Assembly: GCA_947652605.1 (NCBI GenBank)
Contig: OX393576.1
Coordinates: 55,218,966 to 55,282,965, forward strand
DNA: 64,000 bases
Direction: 5' to 3'
Origin: Elmis aenea
Lineage: Eukaryota > Arthropoda > Insecta > Coleoptera > Elmidae
Part shown: positions 24,801 through 41,829 of the stretch, one piece after another
Numbering within the stretch: position 1 is the first letter of the stretch
How the letters are laid out: every line of letters begins with the position of its first letter
Notes under the pieces: generated by a model
Databases searched by the model: none
What the model saw: the letters and a program-made list of their open reading frames with translations, nothing else
Told to the model about the DNA's origin: nothing
Position numbers and translations under genes: made by a program

Positions 24801-27346
24801 TATGGGAATCTCGTAAACGGTAAGAGTTACAACTTCGGTTAAATTGGGGCAAAGTTGTATATTCAGGTGCTTAATAATTTGACAGAACTTATCTAGCTCA
24901 CCTTCTTCCAAGGAAAAAGGGACAAAGACAATTTTTTATCATGCCGATTAGGATTTGTTTTAAATAAAATATTTGTTTTTGCCATTTTTAACAACAATTG
25001 TTTCAAAAAAGTGCCAACTGTTATACATTGTCGAATTCAGAATAAAATGCTCTACAAATTGGCGTTAAAATCAGATAAAGCGTCCATAAGAAAAAATTGA
25101 CCTGATGATAGCTTTAAAAAAACGGAAACGGAAACAGAAAATATAATTGGGGAATTTGATTCCTTGCAAAAAGTGGCCATGAAATTTTTTTTACAAAAAT
25201 GAAATTTGACATCAAATGAAAAAGTTACGGGCAAAAAACAAAAATCCAATTTTTTACTTTTTTCCCTATATCTCAAAAACTAGAAAGCAAGATAAGTTCT
25301 GTTTGCGTCAAATTATTAAGCACCTGAATATACAACTTTGCCCCAATTTAACCGAAGTTGTAACTCTTACCGTTTACGAGATCCCCATAGTGGCCCGCGA
25401 AAAACGAGAACCCTTTATAGCTGGGAAAGTTCACTTGTTTCCTCAATTTAAATAATGCAATGAGTGTAAAAAGTGTTCAAGCTTAAAATACTTCAATATT
25501 ATGTTGTACTTGGATATACAGTGTGACCCATTTTAAAGCAAATCGTCCCTATAAAAAGTTTATTTATGGTCCGATTTTGATAAATTTTTTTAAAACGATA
25601 AATCATCAAAAACTGTTCAGGGCCTATTTTCGATGCCCACACAGGGTATCTCGGTTATGATCAGAGATAGAAAAAAACTAAGTATGTAGTCTCAATCTCT
25701 TTTTTCGAGAGAAATTCATTGCCGTAAACAGATTTTTGATATTTTTTTAAATTTTCGAAATATAGCCAAAAACAGATTTTTGGCAATTTTCAAAAATTTT
25801 AAATATTCCGCTTAAACGAAAAGATAAAAAAAAACTTTTAAAACATTTTTTGCATGGTTTTTGGTCCTTAATAAGATAGCGATGTTCAATTTTTTTTTAC
25901 TTACACAAATATTGATATATTATACACCTAACTTTCTTATTTTAAATGGCAACTATAGTTGGCTTTGACATGAATCGAAAGCTTATTTTTTGCGCTTTTT
26001 AAAAATATATAATTTGCTTATGGTTGCCATTTAAAATAAGAAAATTAGGTGTAATATATCAGTATTGATATGAGTAAAAAACAATTGAACATCGCTATCT
26101 ATCTTATTAAGCACAAAAAATCGTGGAAAAATTTTTTAAAAGTTTTTTTCTATCCTTTCGTTTAAACGAGATATTTAACATTTTTGAAAAGTGCCAAAAA
26201 TCGGTTTTTGGCTATATTTCGAAAATTAAAAAAGATATCAAAAATCTGTTTACGGCAATGAATTTCTCTCGAAAAAATAAATCGAGACTACGTATTTAGT
26301 TTTTTTCTATCTCTGATAGTAACCGGGATACCCTGTATGGGCATCGAAAATAATCCACCCTGTACATTGGCACCCTATTTTAAAATTCAGTTTACACTCA
26401 CAAAGCCTACTATGATTTTTATTCGATGTCAAAATTGACAAAATATGTTATGCGATTTTTTTATCTAAAATCTGACTACACCACTAGATTTAGGATGGCC
26501 TCAAATGGGTTTGTTAATAAAAAACAAAAGATTACGTTTTTAATTTATGCTTATAACTTCTTTATTTGAAATCAAACTCGAAATATTTTTTGACGTTATT
26601 GGGACACTTTTTTGCGTAGATTTGAAATCTATTAATTAATTTTATCTATCTTCATTTGTTTTTGTTATTTTAACATCAACTTTCTTATTTTAAATAAGGG
26701 CCTGTAGTTGGCTGCGACACCATCAAAAAGTTTTTTTTTTCTCATTTCATTGATATATGGGTTGTTAGGTTTACCTTGAAAAATAAGTAAGTTATTACAA
26801 TATTATTGTTTTCGTGAAGTATCATCAAAGTGTAATTCTGAAGAACTTCATTATAGTTAAAGCCAGACAAAAAGAGAGCATTCATGTTATGTGGCATGCA
26901 CTATGTAGTATTCTTGGACCTAAACAAAATAGAGACTGACAGTTGATAAACAAATGAACGTGTCAGTGCCTAGCCTCCTTGTGATTAACCCTTTCGCTGC
27001 GGCACTTGTTTGTAAAGTTCGTGCCTCGAGTGCGGCGTTTTTCGGGTCTTATGGAGTTTGTGGGTTACACTAGCATATTTTTCCGGCTTCGCACATGGGA
27101 CAAAAAATAAAACCGACTTAATACGGTTCCCGCAGCGAAAGGCTTAAGAGCTATGATTCATTTGCAACTCAACAACATGCAAGGTGTTCCCTGTTCCATT
27201 ACAATATCGATACTTTTTACCAGTAATAATGTTGTTAAAGAAAAGAATCTTAACTGGATTTTTTTTGCAGTTATGTGGAGATGAATCCAGGGCTACTAAA
27301 AATAAGACTTCTTAAAAATTCCACCATGACTAGTGACCTTCCATAA
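18892..27346 (+). CDS. N4BP2: NEDD4-binding protein 2 (P-loop kinase-like, CUE and Smr domains)
   Basis: Five exons: 18892-19033, 19088-22092, 23875-24317 and 27271-27346, the first pair separated by an in-frame 54-nt intron (so four coding exons with it removed, five segments counting the UTR side), about 1221 residues. Domains in order: an N-terminal CUE-like helix bundle (about 15-60); a P-loop kinase domain with GLPGSGKS at about 151-158, EAHQRNQQRAYEAM and PVIIDNTNMQMWEM, resembling polynucleotide kinase; a CUE domain at about 640-685 (MNELVCLFPNISADDLRHVY); another CUE/UBA-like segment at about 975-1020; DUF1771 (REEAARYLKKRQELFQKAQQ); and the C-terminal Smr domain (LDLHYLYVKEAIPALDMF, TLYVITGRGKRN). 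The end, YVEMNPGLLKIRLL, lies in the last exon after a 2.95-kb intron. The family binds ubiquitin, and Smr domains can nick DNA or RNA. Two introns are filled with transposons. Confidence 0.93.
19034..19087 (+). other. 54-nt in-frame mini-intron in N4BP2
   Basis: GTAAGT donor at 19034 and TTTGCAG acceptor ending 19087. The open frame continues through it, adding 18 hydrophobic residues (LLFYLFVFLINFLWF) in the middle of a CUE-like domain. Removal joins FDCD-type sequence as CDFDLQRASEILIDM, which fits the helix pattern, so splicing is favoured. Confidence 0.75.
22159..23792. mobile_element. 1.6-kb non-autonomous hAT element (N4BP2 intron)
   Basis: Inverted ends GGGCGGATCCAG / CTGGATCCGCCACT with an exact 8-bp target duplication GTGAACAC at 22151-22158 and 23793-23800. 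Subterminal GGGGGGTAATTA / TAATTACCCC. Only short ORFs lie inside, none similar to a transposase. A GC-rich patch (GGGGGCCCGGGTGCATTGCA) near 23160 looks like part of a second element. Confidence 0.88.
24353..24591. mobile_element. hAT-type MITE with CAGGGGTCC ends
   Basis: Ends CAGGGGTCCCCAAC and the complement of CAAGGGTCCCAAAC, flanked by CTATAAGG / CTGTAAGG (7 of 8). 239 bp; begins 36 bp after the N4BP2 exon-3 donor. Confidence 0.87.
24707..25483. mobile_element. 777-bp foldback element with ~185-bp arms
   Basis: Left arm 24707 to about 24895 and right arm about 25303-25483 are inverted copies (AGCTTGAACACTTTTTACAC and its complement at the ends; TTTTTCGCGGGCCACTATGG inside). Only scattered mismatches are seen. 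No clear target duplication. The subterminal block TCGGTTAAATTGGGGCAAAG is related to one in the foldback at 33951-35437. Confidence 0.85.
25519..26362. mobile_element. TA-flanked foldback element, 844 bp
   Basis: Ends CAGTGTGACCCATTTT and the complement AATCCACCCTG, flanked by TA. Long arms with GATGCCCACACAGGGTATCT and its inverted partner GGGATACCCTGTATGGGCAT. Most of the element is palindromic. N4BP2 intron. Confidence 0.8.
26989..27143. mobile_element. piggyBac-type MITE with TTAA duplication
   Basis: TTAA at 26985-26988 and 27144-27147 bracket CCCTTTCGCTGCGG...CCGCAGCGAAAGGC. TTAA targeting and CCC ends are the piggyBac hallmark. 155 bp, non-coding, 127 bp before the last N4BP2 exon. 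Confidence 0.88.
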
Positions 27347-27738
27347 TCTCAAATTACAGTGCATTAAAACTGTAAGTACAAGTAATAATACCTTTAGCAT
27401 GTTATGTAATTATTATGTACATATAAACTTGTAAAACTGTCTTATGACAAAATAACAATATTAGTTTTTTGTTAGGCATTTAATGATAAGTTGCACTTGA
27501 TTGTTTTTGACTGCTGAATCTACCATTTCAGTTTTTATTTTAACAGTAATGTGTTAGTTTAAAAAAGTTATAGTTTTATAAATCGATATAATATATAATA
27601 ATAAGTTTCTGTAAGGTTGTGTAAATGTTTAATATTGTGTCTCGTGCATATTTAAAATCACTTTACAATGCCATTTTTTCTTTCGTGATTGTTTAGTCGA
27701 TTAGATTTGTTTAAGAATGATTTTCTTAAGTATTTTTT

Positions 27739-27744
27739 TAATAA
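27739..27744 (+). terminator. Candidate polyadenylation signal of N4BP2
   Basis: AATAAA about 390 bp after the stop codon, followed by a TGTG-rich stretch (TGATGTGTTCTTTG), the usual downstream element pattern. The gene's 3' UTR therefore probably spans 27347 to about 27770. Confidence 0.5.
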
Positions 27745-27923
27745 ACCAACAGTAGTTATTTTTTAAGTTGATGTGTTCTTTGTTTTTATTTGGGTGAACT
27801 AGTGGGATATTGAAAGCTTTTTATGGTGTTATCAGGTTTATTACAAAAAAATTTGTATGTAACATTCATGGATTCATGCAGGTTTTTTGTTAATAGTAGC
27901 ATAATTAAATCAGTTGTGGTGAT

Positions 27924-28138
27924 CAGGGCCTACTAGAGGGGGGTCTAGAGGGGCTGCATCCCCGGGCCCCCAGTCTGAGGGGCCCCCTATATATTGTTTG
28001 CTGTTTAGTATGCATTTTAACGGCAAACTGCAAAAACAGTGGCCACGTTTTTTTTCTCTCATAAAAAAGGTTTTTTAATTCACAAGGGCCCCCAAATTTT
28101 AACTTCCCCGGGCCCCCTCTTACCTGTAGAAGGCCCTG
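27924..28138. mobile_element. hAT-type MITE with CAGGGCCT ends
   Basis: Ends CAGGGCCTACTAG and the complement CTGTAGAAGGCCCTG, with an exact 8-bp duplication GTGGTGAT at 27916-27923 and 28139-28146. Contains GGGGCCCCC blocks. 215 bp. Confidence 0.9.
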
Positions 28139-28778
28139 GTGGTGATATCGTTATACGTAGCAGGTTAAGTGTTATTCACTTTGAGTCAAAAGTGTTACCA
28201 ATTTATCTTTTAGTTATATTTTAAAAATGTATTGTGAACATTGATCTTTCCACACAGTGAAGTTTATAAAAGGTCTCCTCTAATTAACAAATATTATAAT
28301 CTTATATAATATTTGTATTAAAAAATAATACCTGCAGAAACATTAGTAATACAAATGCAATGATATATAAAGTTGAATAGTGTTTGTTGTTTTAATATTA
28401 ATTGTGGACATGTTGCACAAGTCTCAATTATCTTAAATTTTTAATGAAGGCCGAGAATTTTCATGTGTTTTCAGAGCTGAAATTTGTGAATTTTTCCTTG
28501 CTTTAATTAAATTTTTTTAACGATTAGTAACATTATAGTGTTGTTTTTAAAATATTTGATAATTATTTTGCTATGAAATTTGAGGCCTTGGTTATGCAAC
28601 ACACGATTCAGATAGTAGTTTAAGATAGTACAAAGGTGTATTAGTTTATTTTAACAAACAGATACATTTTATATCATGGTGATGATATATTGATTTATTA
28701 ATTTATATTAAAAAATTGTTGGTTAGTTAAAACGTTTTAATTGATGTTTTCGGTTTTTTTAAAAATCATACTTGAAAC

Positions 28779-29079
28779 CAGGGCTGCGGAGTCGGGAAAA
28801 AAAAAGTCGACTCCGGCTCCGACTCCGACTCCGACTCCTGATAATTTTAGTAGGTCGACTCCGACTCCGGGAAAATTAAATACAAAGACATTTTTTGGTG
28901 TGTAATATAAGAAAAAAAGAAATAAGTATAAAAAAATTATTTAAAATTTGAGTTTTAATTTTGCGGCAAAGGACCACCTCGCAATTTTTTGTTGTACTCT
29001 GAGTCGGAGTCGGTACATTTTTTCCGACTCCACTGACCAGAAATTCTTTCTAAACTCCGACTCCGACTCCACAGCCCTG
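28779..29079. mobile_element. hAT-type MITE with CAGGGCTGYGGAGTCGG ends
   Basis: Exact 8-bp duplication CTTGAAAC at 28771-28778 and 29080-29087. Ends CAGGGCTGCGGAGTCGG and the complement CCGACTCCACAGCCCTG. Subterminal runs of CTCCGACTCCGACTC form a short tandem array near both ends. 301 bp. Confidence 0.92.
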
Positions 29080-29983
29080 CTTGAAACTATGAAATAAAAA
29101 TAATATTGTGATTTTTTTTAGCATTTTTTTATATTTAGTTCCATAACAATGTTTAGTAATACAGTATACTTCAAATTTCCTTCTTTCTTTAAACTCATTA
29201 CTGTTTTATATTTACACTGTATTTTAGCACAGTATTCTGCATGTTGTAATAGTCTGAAACCAGTTAATACAGTTTTCTTTTGATATTTTTTAAAGTATAG
29301 TTTATGTTGTTACCATTATTGCAATTTTTCATTATGAATTTGTTTATTGATGATGTTTATTACCTAATTAATAATTTAATTTAATGAATAACAATTATTA
29401 TATTCTTATTTTGTATGTGTGAGATATTTCGAGGTACATATCCCAAAAAGGTTTGTGCAAGTAAGCTATGAATATATAAATAGAATTTTTTTATAAAAAA
29501 GATGTTATTATAAAAATGATTATATTTTTTATAAATACATTTTATTAAAATTATTTACATTTCTGAAACTACTTTTTGTTTCTTTTAAATAAAATTTGTC
29601 GCACTAAAAGTGCCGGTGAATTTGATGCATTCGTAACAGAAAAGTTAGCTTGGCCTGAAATGTTTTGTCTTGAATGAACGAAAGATTTCGATTGATATTT
29701 TTTGGGATAAATGGTTTTGTCTTCATTAAACGACTTCCTTATTTGTGGTAAGTTGCTGAAAAATAATCGGCACTTTAAAATTAAAATTTGTCAAAAAAAT
29801 TCCTTACTTTGGATCTGTGTAATTTTATGGAAAATGTAAAAAAAAATTGTCCCTATTTTAGCATTGTCACTTTTCTGCAAGGATTTAAGAAACGTTTTTA
29901 ATGTTGGGAGGTATTTAACAAAAACTTTAAGTAAAGTTTTCGTTTTTATCATTTTGCAGATCATCAAATGATAAGGTCCAGTT

Positions 29984-30230
29984 CAGTGGCGTATGCGTAT
30001 GTCCAGGTCAGAACCAATACATAGGTTCACAATAAGTCGTTATAGAGCCGGAAAACTGTAAATTTTGTGCCTTCGGCTCCTTTTACTGTTTATAAATGCC
30101 CCCATGATGAAGAAACCATGAAACATGCTGCTAAAAAACTTAAAAAGTGGTGACCTAAAAAAATAGGTCCTCAGCTTTTTTTGCGTTTATTAACCCCCCC
30201 CCCCATGGAAGCATCCTGCTTACGGCACTG
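29984..30230. mobile_element. Older hAT-type MITE with CAGTGSCGTA ends
   Basis: Ends CAGTGGCGTATGC and the complement of CAGTGCCGTAAGC; flanks GTCCAGTT / GTTCAGGT agree at 6 of 8. The decayed duplication and ends suggest an older insertion. Contains a C-run near 30195. Confidence 0.65.
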
Positions 30231-30659
30231 GTTCAGGTACTTTACTTCAGACTGGTGTTGGGGGGGGCTAGAGTATTTTTTTAAAAGTTACTTTAACTGC
30301 TGGTTGTGATGTTTTAAATTTTGTTATTACACATTTCACATATAGTATATTATCATGCAGAGCCAGCGATGTTTTTATAATAAATTTAAAATTACATTTG
30401 AAAAAAAAAGTATATCTTTGAGTAAATTTAAGTTTTGTTTTGTCGACCCCTAATTTATTTTTGCACACAGCTTTGAAAACCCTTAACCAACCCTGTTATA
30501 ATGTTTACCAAACTAACAACCGTTTCGTACCCCTTTTGAGAGTTTAGTCTTACCGGCATACACCTCTCGGCCGAAGATAAGCCTAGTCTGGGGTAGTTTT
30601 AAATAAAAACTATTTTTTCTGCGACCGGCCAGAAAATCAGTTGTTACCTATCAATTTTT

Positions 30660-30801
30660 ATGGTGCCTGTCCACGTGAGAGTAAACTACTCTCGATAGCA
30701 GCGTCGCCAAGGATACAGCCCCTGAGAGTAACTCGCGATTGGCTGTATCCTTGGCGACGCTGCTGTAGAGAGTTGTTTACTCTCACGTGGACAGGCACCA
30801 T
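30660..30801. repeat. 142-bp near-perfect palindrome
   Basis: ATGGTGCCTGTCCACGTGAG on the left is repeated inverted on the right; arms of about 65 bp include AGCGTCGCCAAGGATACAGC and its complement. Likely a MITE, but no target duplication is obvious. Confidence 0.85.
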
Positions 30802-30819
30802 TTGGCTGGAAAATATGTC

Positions 30820-30908
30820 TTTACTGGCCTAGGCCAGAAAGTAACTGGTTGCCATGGTATTAACAACTCTTTACCGGCCTAGGCCGGAAAGTAGCTGGTT
30901 GCCATGGT
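30820..30908. repeat. Tandem duplication, 50-bp period
   Basis: Two copies of TTTACYGGCCTAGGCCRGAA followed by AGTARCTGGTTGCCATGGT start at 30820 and 30870. Each contains the palindrome GGCCTAGGCC. A related GACCGGCCAGAAA lies at about 30622. Confidence 0.85.
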
Positions 30909-31350
30909 GATGAGTTGTTTTGTTGATTTGCGCTGTCAAACAAGCGTCATTATACCACCAATCGAGTTTGCACCTGTAATTTGTTGAGTTATTGTTTAAT
31001 TATGGATGGTGACAATAGTGATTTTGGTGTCAGTGGCGGACGCAGAAAAAATATTGTACGTAACATCCGCGTAAAGTGTCTTCACTGGACTCGTATCCTT
31101 TAAGGACTCGCCAAGGCTCATTCCAAAACTGTCTACTCGTCCAGTAAAGTACCACTTTCCGCTCTTGTTACGTGAATAACTGCTACTATTATTTAGCTAC
31201 AATTAAAACATCCTAAAGTAAAATAAAACATTTTGCCGCGTACCCCTTAAAACTTTCGCATATTCTCCCACCTTTTTGTAAACACTTCGCAAAGCTACGG
31301 GTAATTAAATCGAAAGGAGCCATATCAATTACTGAAGGATTGTAGATTAA

Positions 31351-37344
<5,994 letters not shown>

Positions 37345-38127
37345 GTTTAAATTTAAAACCGAGCTTTCAGAAATATAACTAAATTAACGTTAACTTTGCT
37401 ATAATTTTTAACTCCATCAATGTCAAAAATTAAACTTCAAATTTGTGAACAGTGATGTGTGTACTGACTTATCAAAATCAGTTTACTTTGATCAAAATGA
37501 AGTGTGACCAGATGTAGTAAATTTTCATATAGTGAGTTAGGGTAATACCGCCCACCTAAAACATTATTCTGGATATTTTTAAAAAATGTGGTCAGAGATT
37601 AAAAATAAAAATATTAGCTGCAAACAAAAACTATATTCTTCAATAATCACAGACACGACCCTTGGCTAATAAAATAAAAGTTGCAAAGCGGGAAATTCAA
37701 ACATAGGCGATATGTAAGACCGGGCGGTATTACCCTTCAGACCGGGCGGTATTACCCTAACACACCTTATTTCTTTTGATTATAGCATTTTACCAACGCG
37801 CTTTTTAATACTTTGTTTATTTATCTGTAAAACGGATTTATTAATTAAGCAAAATGCCGAATTTTTGGCAAGTCGTTGTGCTGTAACATAGCTTTAATGC
37901 TAAGGCCGCACTGCAGGAGGCTAGATGGTAGATTGGTGGGTGGAGGTAGTGGGTAGATGTTTTATGGCCGCACTGCAGGTTAAGGTCCAGTCATTATAAA
38001 ATCAAATCCCAAGTAGAAAACATGCCTCTCTCAAAAGCGGCGAGGAAAATGTTACTCTGTGAAAGCTCGACTTGGATCAATTTAACTAGTACTTTTAAAA
38101 AACCTTGGGTAGGTACATAGTTACTAC

Positions 38128-38367
38128 TTAAGGAGGTTATACGATGGAGAATTCGTGAGAGTGTACAAAAACCTCAGAAGTCACCCTGACAAGTTCTACA
38201 GCTACTTGCTTATGACTCGAGAAGCATTTGATGTTCTATTGGCAAGTGTCGAATACCAGACAAAAAAAATATCAACAAATTTCAGAGAGGCAACTTTTGC
38301 AGAAGAACGACTGGCAATTACGCTTAGGTTACCATCCGTTCCGACTTCTTTTGCCACAGAAGGTTTA
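38128..38367 (+). pseudogene. Harbinger transposase N-terminal fragment
   Basis: The frame reads LRRLYDGEFVRVYKNLRSHP then FYSYLLMTREAFDVLLASVE and FREATFAEERLAITLR, the conserved N-terminal region of HARBI1-type nucleases. It ends in a stop soon after ITLR, 40 bp before the foldback insertion. No nuclease domain remains on the other side that I can recognise. Confidence 0.75.
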
Positions 38368-39037
38368 TAAAAAACTAGGTTTTTTTATATAAATATTTTA
38401 TATAAACAGTGTGTCCAAAAGTTATGGAATATACTATATATCTCAGTAAATATCCACTTTAGGGAAAAATGTTTTGAATAAAAGTTGTTTGGTACTTAGT
38501 TTTTCACCATAAGACAAAATTAATATTTTTTTTTCGAATAACAAGCACAATGAAAAACAATTTAATTTTTTTAAATGACGAGGTACCCCTATATTATACT
38601 CATTTGATAGAGAATTTTTTTCTCTCTTCGGTGATGCAAAACTTAAGTACCCTTACTTAAGCAACTTTTTGAGAAAAACGCAAAATTATTTTAATTGTTT
38701 AGTATTTATTTCTAACAAAAACATCATAAGAATTAAATTTTTTGACGAAATCTACAATAAGTGTTCAAACTGTGAACCATTTACAGCTTGGCAATGATAA
38801 ACTCGGTTTTTAAACCCGTTTATAACATTCCCAACCATTTCAGGTGTAATTTCTCTTATACGATCTTTTAAATTTTCGATATTCTCCGGCCTCTTAGCAT
38901 AAACTTAATTTTTAAGGTGACACCATCATTGAAAAGAGAAAAAAAATTCTATCAAATGAGTGTAATATAGTACCTTACCATTTAAAAAAATCTATTGTTT
39001 TTTATTGCGCTTTTTTTATTCGGAAAAAAATATTTAA

Positions 39038-40000
39038 CCCTGCAGCGGTGGCGCCGGGTCTCTCAGACTCGAGCGTCACAAGATTTTGTGTAGAAAGGGG
39101 AGGGGTGGAAGTACACTTTACCGCCTTTCAGTACCCTCCTAAAATTCACTATATTAGCGATTAATGCAGAAAGAACATTGCAAATAGTTTTTTTTTCAAA
39201 CGTTTTGAAGCCTTTTGGGTCTGTCAGACCCGGCGCCACCACTAAGCGAACGTTCATATCAAGTTCAATATTCCACGAATAGGCCTGTTTTTATCGCTTT
39301 TGGTAAGTAATAAGTGTACCATTTTCAGTGAATTGAATTATAAATTAATGTTAATCACAGAAACATGAGTTACGAAGATGAACAGGCGCGATTATTGCGT
39401 TTATTAGAAGAAGTAGACATTGAAGCTGACGAACAATTTGACGACGAAGAATCCGAAGGAGAAGAAGATAATGTTGAGGCACGTTTGACTGATACAGACA
39501 TAGAGGAAGAAGGAGAAAGCGATACCGAGAATTTACCACTATTAGCAAAAAAAAACACGAATTTCCAGCTTCATCGGAAATTACTTTTGAAAAACTTGTA
39601 AAAAAAAAATTATGTCTGAAGAATGCAGAATTTCGCTGCCCTGCGTGTGTGACACTGACAGAAACTTGTTTATAATGTCTTATAATGTGTTATATAAAAA
39701 AAAAAAATTGTTTTTGGTATTTATATCATTCATCAAATAAATTTTTAATTTTAGTTTACATTATGTAATATTTCTTCCATTGTAAGGACACATTGGTATT
39801 TTTTTAATTTCTTATAACAAAATTATGTGACAGCTTTAAAAAAAAATCTGTTTATAAAAAATATACCTGGGCAACAGGAACACTCACAAAAAAACACAAA
39901 TTTTATATGGTTGGTAATTAATTACATTGTTTTTAATAGTGGGTCTGTCAGACCCAGCGCCACCCCTCGTGAAATGCAAAAGGGCGCCACCACTCCAGGG
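39038..40000. mobile_element. Deleted piggyBac element with TTAA duplication
   Basis: TTAA at 39034-39037 and 40001-40004. Ends CCCTGCAGCGGTGGCGCC and the complement GGGCGCCACCACTCCAGGG. Further inverted GGGTCTGTCAGACCC and GGCGCCACC repeats lie subterminally. It keeps the first 78 codons of a transposase-like ORF. The uninterrupted target (ATATTAATTTTG) survives on the opposite arm of the host foldback element. Confidence 0.92.
39365..39601 (+). pseudogene. piggyBac transposase acidic N terminus (78 aa)
   Basis: MSYEDEQARLLRLLEEVDIE followed by a very acidic stretch (DDEESEGEEDNVEAR), as in the N terminus of PGBD/piggyBac transposases. The catalytic core and cysteine-rich tail are missing, so it is an internal-deletion product. 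Confidence 0.7.
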
Positions 40001-40145
40001 TTAAATTTTGTCTTATGGTGGAAAACTAAGTACCAAACAACTTTTATTCAAAATATTTTTCCCAAAAGTGGATATTTACTGAGATATATAGCATATTCCA
40101 CACCTTTTGGACACACTGTATATAAATTTTAATACGATTATATTT

Positions 40146-40766
40146 GTTACGGCCAAAGCCCGAAATCGGCCAGAGTGAGAAGTGTCCGGCCAATTCGAGA
40201 AATGGCCAATGTCGCTGTTAATTGACGGCCCAATGTCCGATATATTTGGTCAATTCCCGATTTGGCCGGCCAGTTTGCGAAATGGCATGGAGAGATCGGC
40301 CAAAGTCGGAAGAAAAAAATTAAGAGCAGATTTTGGTGCGTCTGTATAATTTCATACTGGTACTTGTCTGTTTCGTGAGAGCCAGTAGTGTCTATTGTCA
40401 CTTTTTGCTTTATTACTTATTTAAAAAAAAAGCTTTAACCAACCTTTAACCTGACCCTTTCACTGATTAAATAAATGACGGTCAGGTTTGAGATTGTTTA
40501 AAGTGTTTTTTTCAAGAAAACAAACTGTATTTGTGCCCACGGATTCCAGTGTGAGCAGTTTCTCGTGTAGAATGGAAAACTCTTTTCTGGAATACCGAAT
40601 ACATCAGTACATCAAATATTGGCCAGGGATTTCCCGGCACTTCGGGAAGTGGCCGGCCAAAGTAAGGTCATTTCCAGCACATCGGACATTGGCCACACGC
40701 CACGGCCAAAGTGCGAAATGGCCGGCCAATTCGGGAATTGACCAAACTTCGGACTTTGGCCATAAC
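40146..40766. mobile_element. GGCCAA-motif element with inverted ends
   Basis: Ends GTTACGGCCAAAGCCCGAA and the complement TTCGGACTTTGGCCATAAC. Both halves are filled with variants of GGCCAATTCGGGAATTGRCC and CGGACATTGGCC. A family-2 MITE (40421-40515) sits in the middle. No protein is encoded and the superfamily is unknown. Confidence 0.7.
40421..40515. mobile_element. Family-2 AT-rich MITE
   Basis: AAAAAAAAAGCTTTAACCAA CC, then CTGATTAAATAAATGACGG, and an inverted GGTCAGGTTTGAG...TTTAAAG end. Same family as 9671-9912 and 58047-58136. Boundaries approximate. Confidence 0.65.
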
Positions 40767-41829
40767 ATATTCATTTTCAAGATTATAACTTGCTCCCGAA
40801 TTCTTTGTTAAAATATATAACCAGAGACATATAACCCAAAACTCTGATATTCATAATTATCCGACTAGAAACTGTAAAGACTTTAAATTGCCAGTCAGGA
40901 CACGAAATTACACTCAAAATTCTCTATTTTATTAAAGACTGAAATTGTATAACGATCTAACAAGCTAACTTAAAAATGAAACAAATGTAAGGTTTAGACG
41001 TAAGCTTAGTAGTTACCTATATTAAAAAAAAGTTTTAAATTTTTATGTATTTATAGACGTAAGTTATAAAATGTAAACAAAATTAGCAATTCGCTAAATA
41101 AATTACATTATTATATTATTACTTTGGACCACAGAGCAACAAAAATTTTAGAATTTTTTCTCATCGGATCCACTTGGGTCCCAGATCGCTTTTCTATTAA
41201 AAATTGCACATAAATATTTCCATCGCGACTAACGTAAAAACCTCCAGGCTGCCTAGATGAATTAACAAACACGTCTGATAAGGTGGATACACGCCCGATT
41301 GTCGCCAAGCGTGTATCCACCATCTACCCTCCAGTCAACCATCCCGCGGCCTTAGCTTAACGGCGCCACTGGTACGACTGCGTTATTGTAAATGTGATTG
41401 TGTTTAATGTTAATGTTTAATTTTGATAACACCACGTGCGTCTCTTCTGTACTTCCCCTGATAGATGCAGTTGAACCATAAAAGAGCTTGCTTGCAGAAT
41501 GTAGGAACAGTGCTGTCAGTAAATGGAATATAGGTAATTATTCTCGGTAGAACGTATACTTTTGTTATCTAAGGTTTGTTTTCCCATTTTCGAATTCGAT
41601 ACTTAAGCGATAGTAAAACCAGTGAAATCCATAATTGTATCGTGTTTTAGGTTTTAGGCAACATAATTTTAATAATCAAATTACGGAATCGTCCAAAGTA
41701 ACTCATTGTAAACAATTTTTTGTACGAACTCAAATAAACAATGTGTTTAATAAAATTATTAGAGTGTTTTTGTACTTTTTAGATCATTGTAAGTGCAACA
41801 AAACTACTGTTTTCTATGATAATTATGCA

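Larger units (their letters stand above)
38407..40118. mobile_element. Foldback element carrying a piggyBac-type insertion
   Basis: Ends CAGTGTGTCCAAAAGTTATG and the complement CACCTTTTGGACACACTG. Left arm 38407 to about 38640; right arm is split into 38917-39037 and 40001-40118 by the insertion at 39038-40000. Flanks are AA / TA, so a TA duplication has probably mutated on one side. Confidence 0.85.
37899..41356. mobile_element. PIF/Harbinger-like element broken up by later insertions
   Basis: Inverted ends GCTAAGGCCGC / GCGGCCTTAGC bound the block, and a Harbinger transposase N-terminal fragment lies just inside the left end. The interior is occupied by a foldback element (38407-40118, itself carrying a piggyBac-type insert) and a GGCCAA-rich element (40146-40766). 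Target duplication is unclear (TTA nearby on both sides). The motif GGCCGCACTGCAGG occurs twice near the left end, at about 37904 and 37964. Confidence 0.6.

Noticed and set aside
31002..31052. Possible first exon MDGDNSDFGVSGGRRKN with a GTACGT donor
   Set aside because: Short, with no downstream partner exon found before the MOK 3' end; left as unsupported.
41111..41323. 70-aa minus-strand ORF at the right end of the Harbinger block
   Set aside because: No recognisable similarity, and it runs into the terminal inverted repeat; a chance frame cannot be excluded.
41464..41532. Small ORF (MQLNHKRACLQN...) ending at a GTAATT donor-like site upstream of ADAR
   Set aside because: Could be a uORF in a 5' UTR exon, but no evidence of transcription start or splicing can be drawn from sequence.
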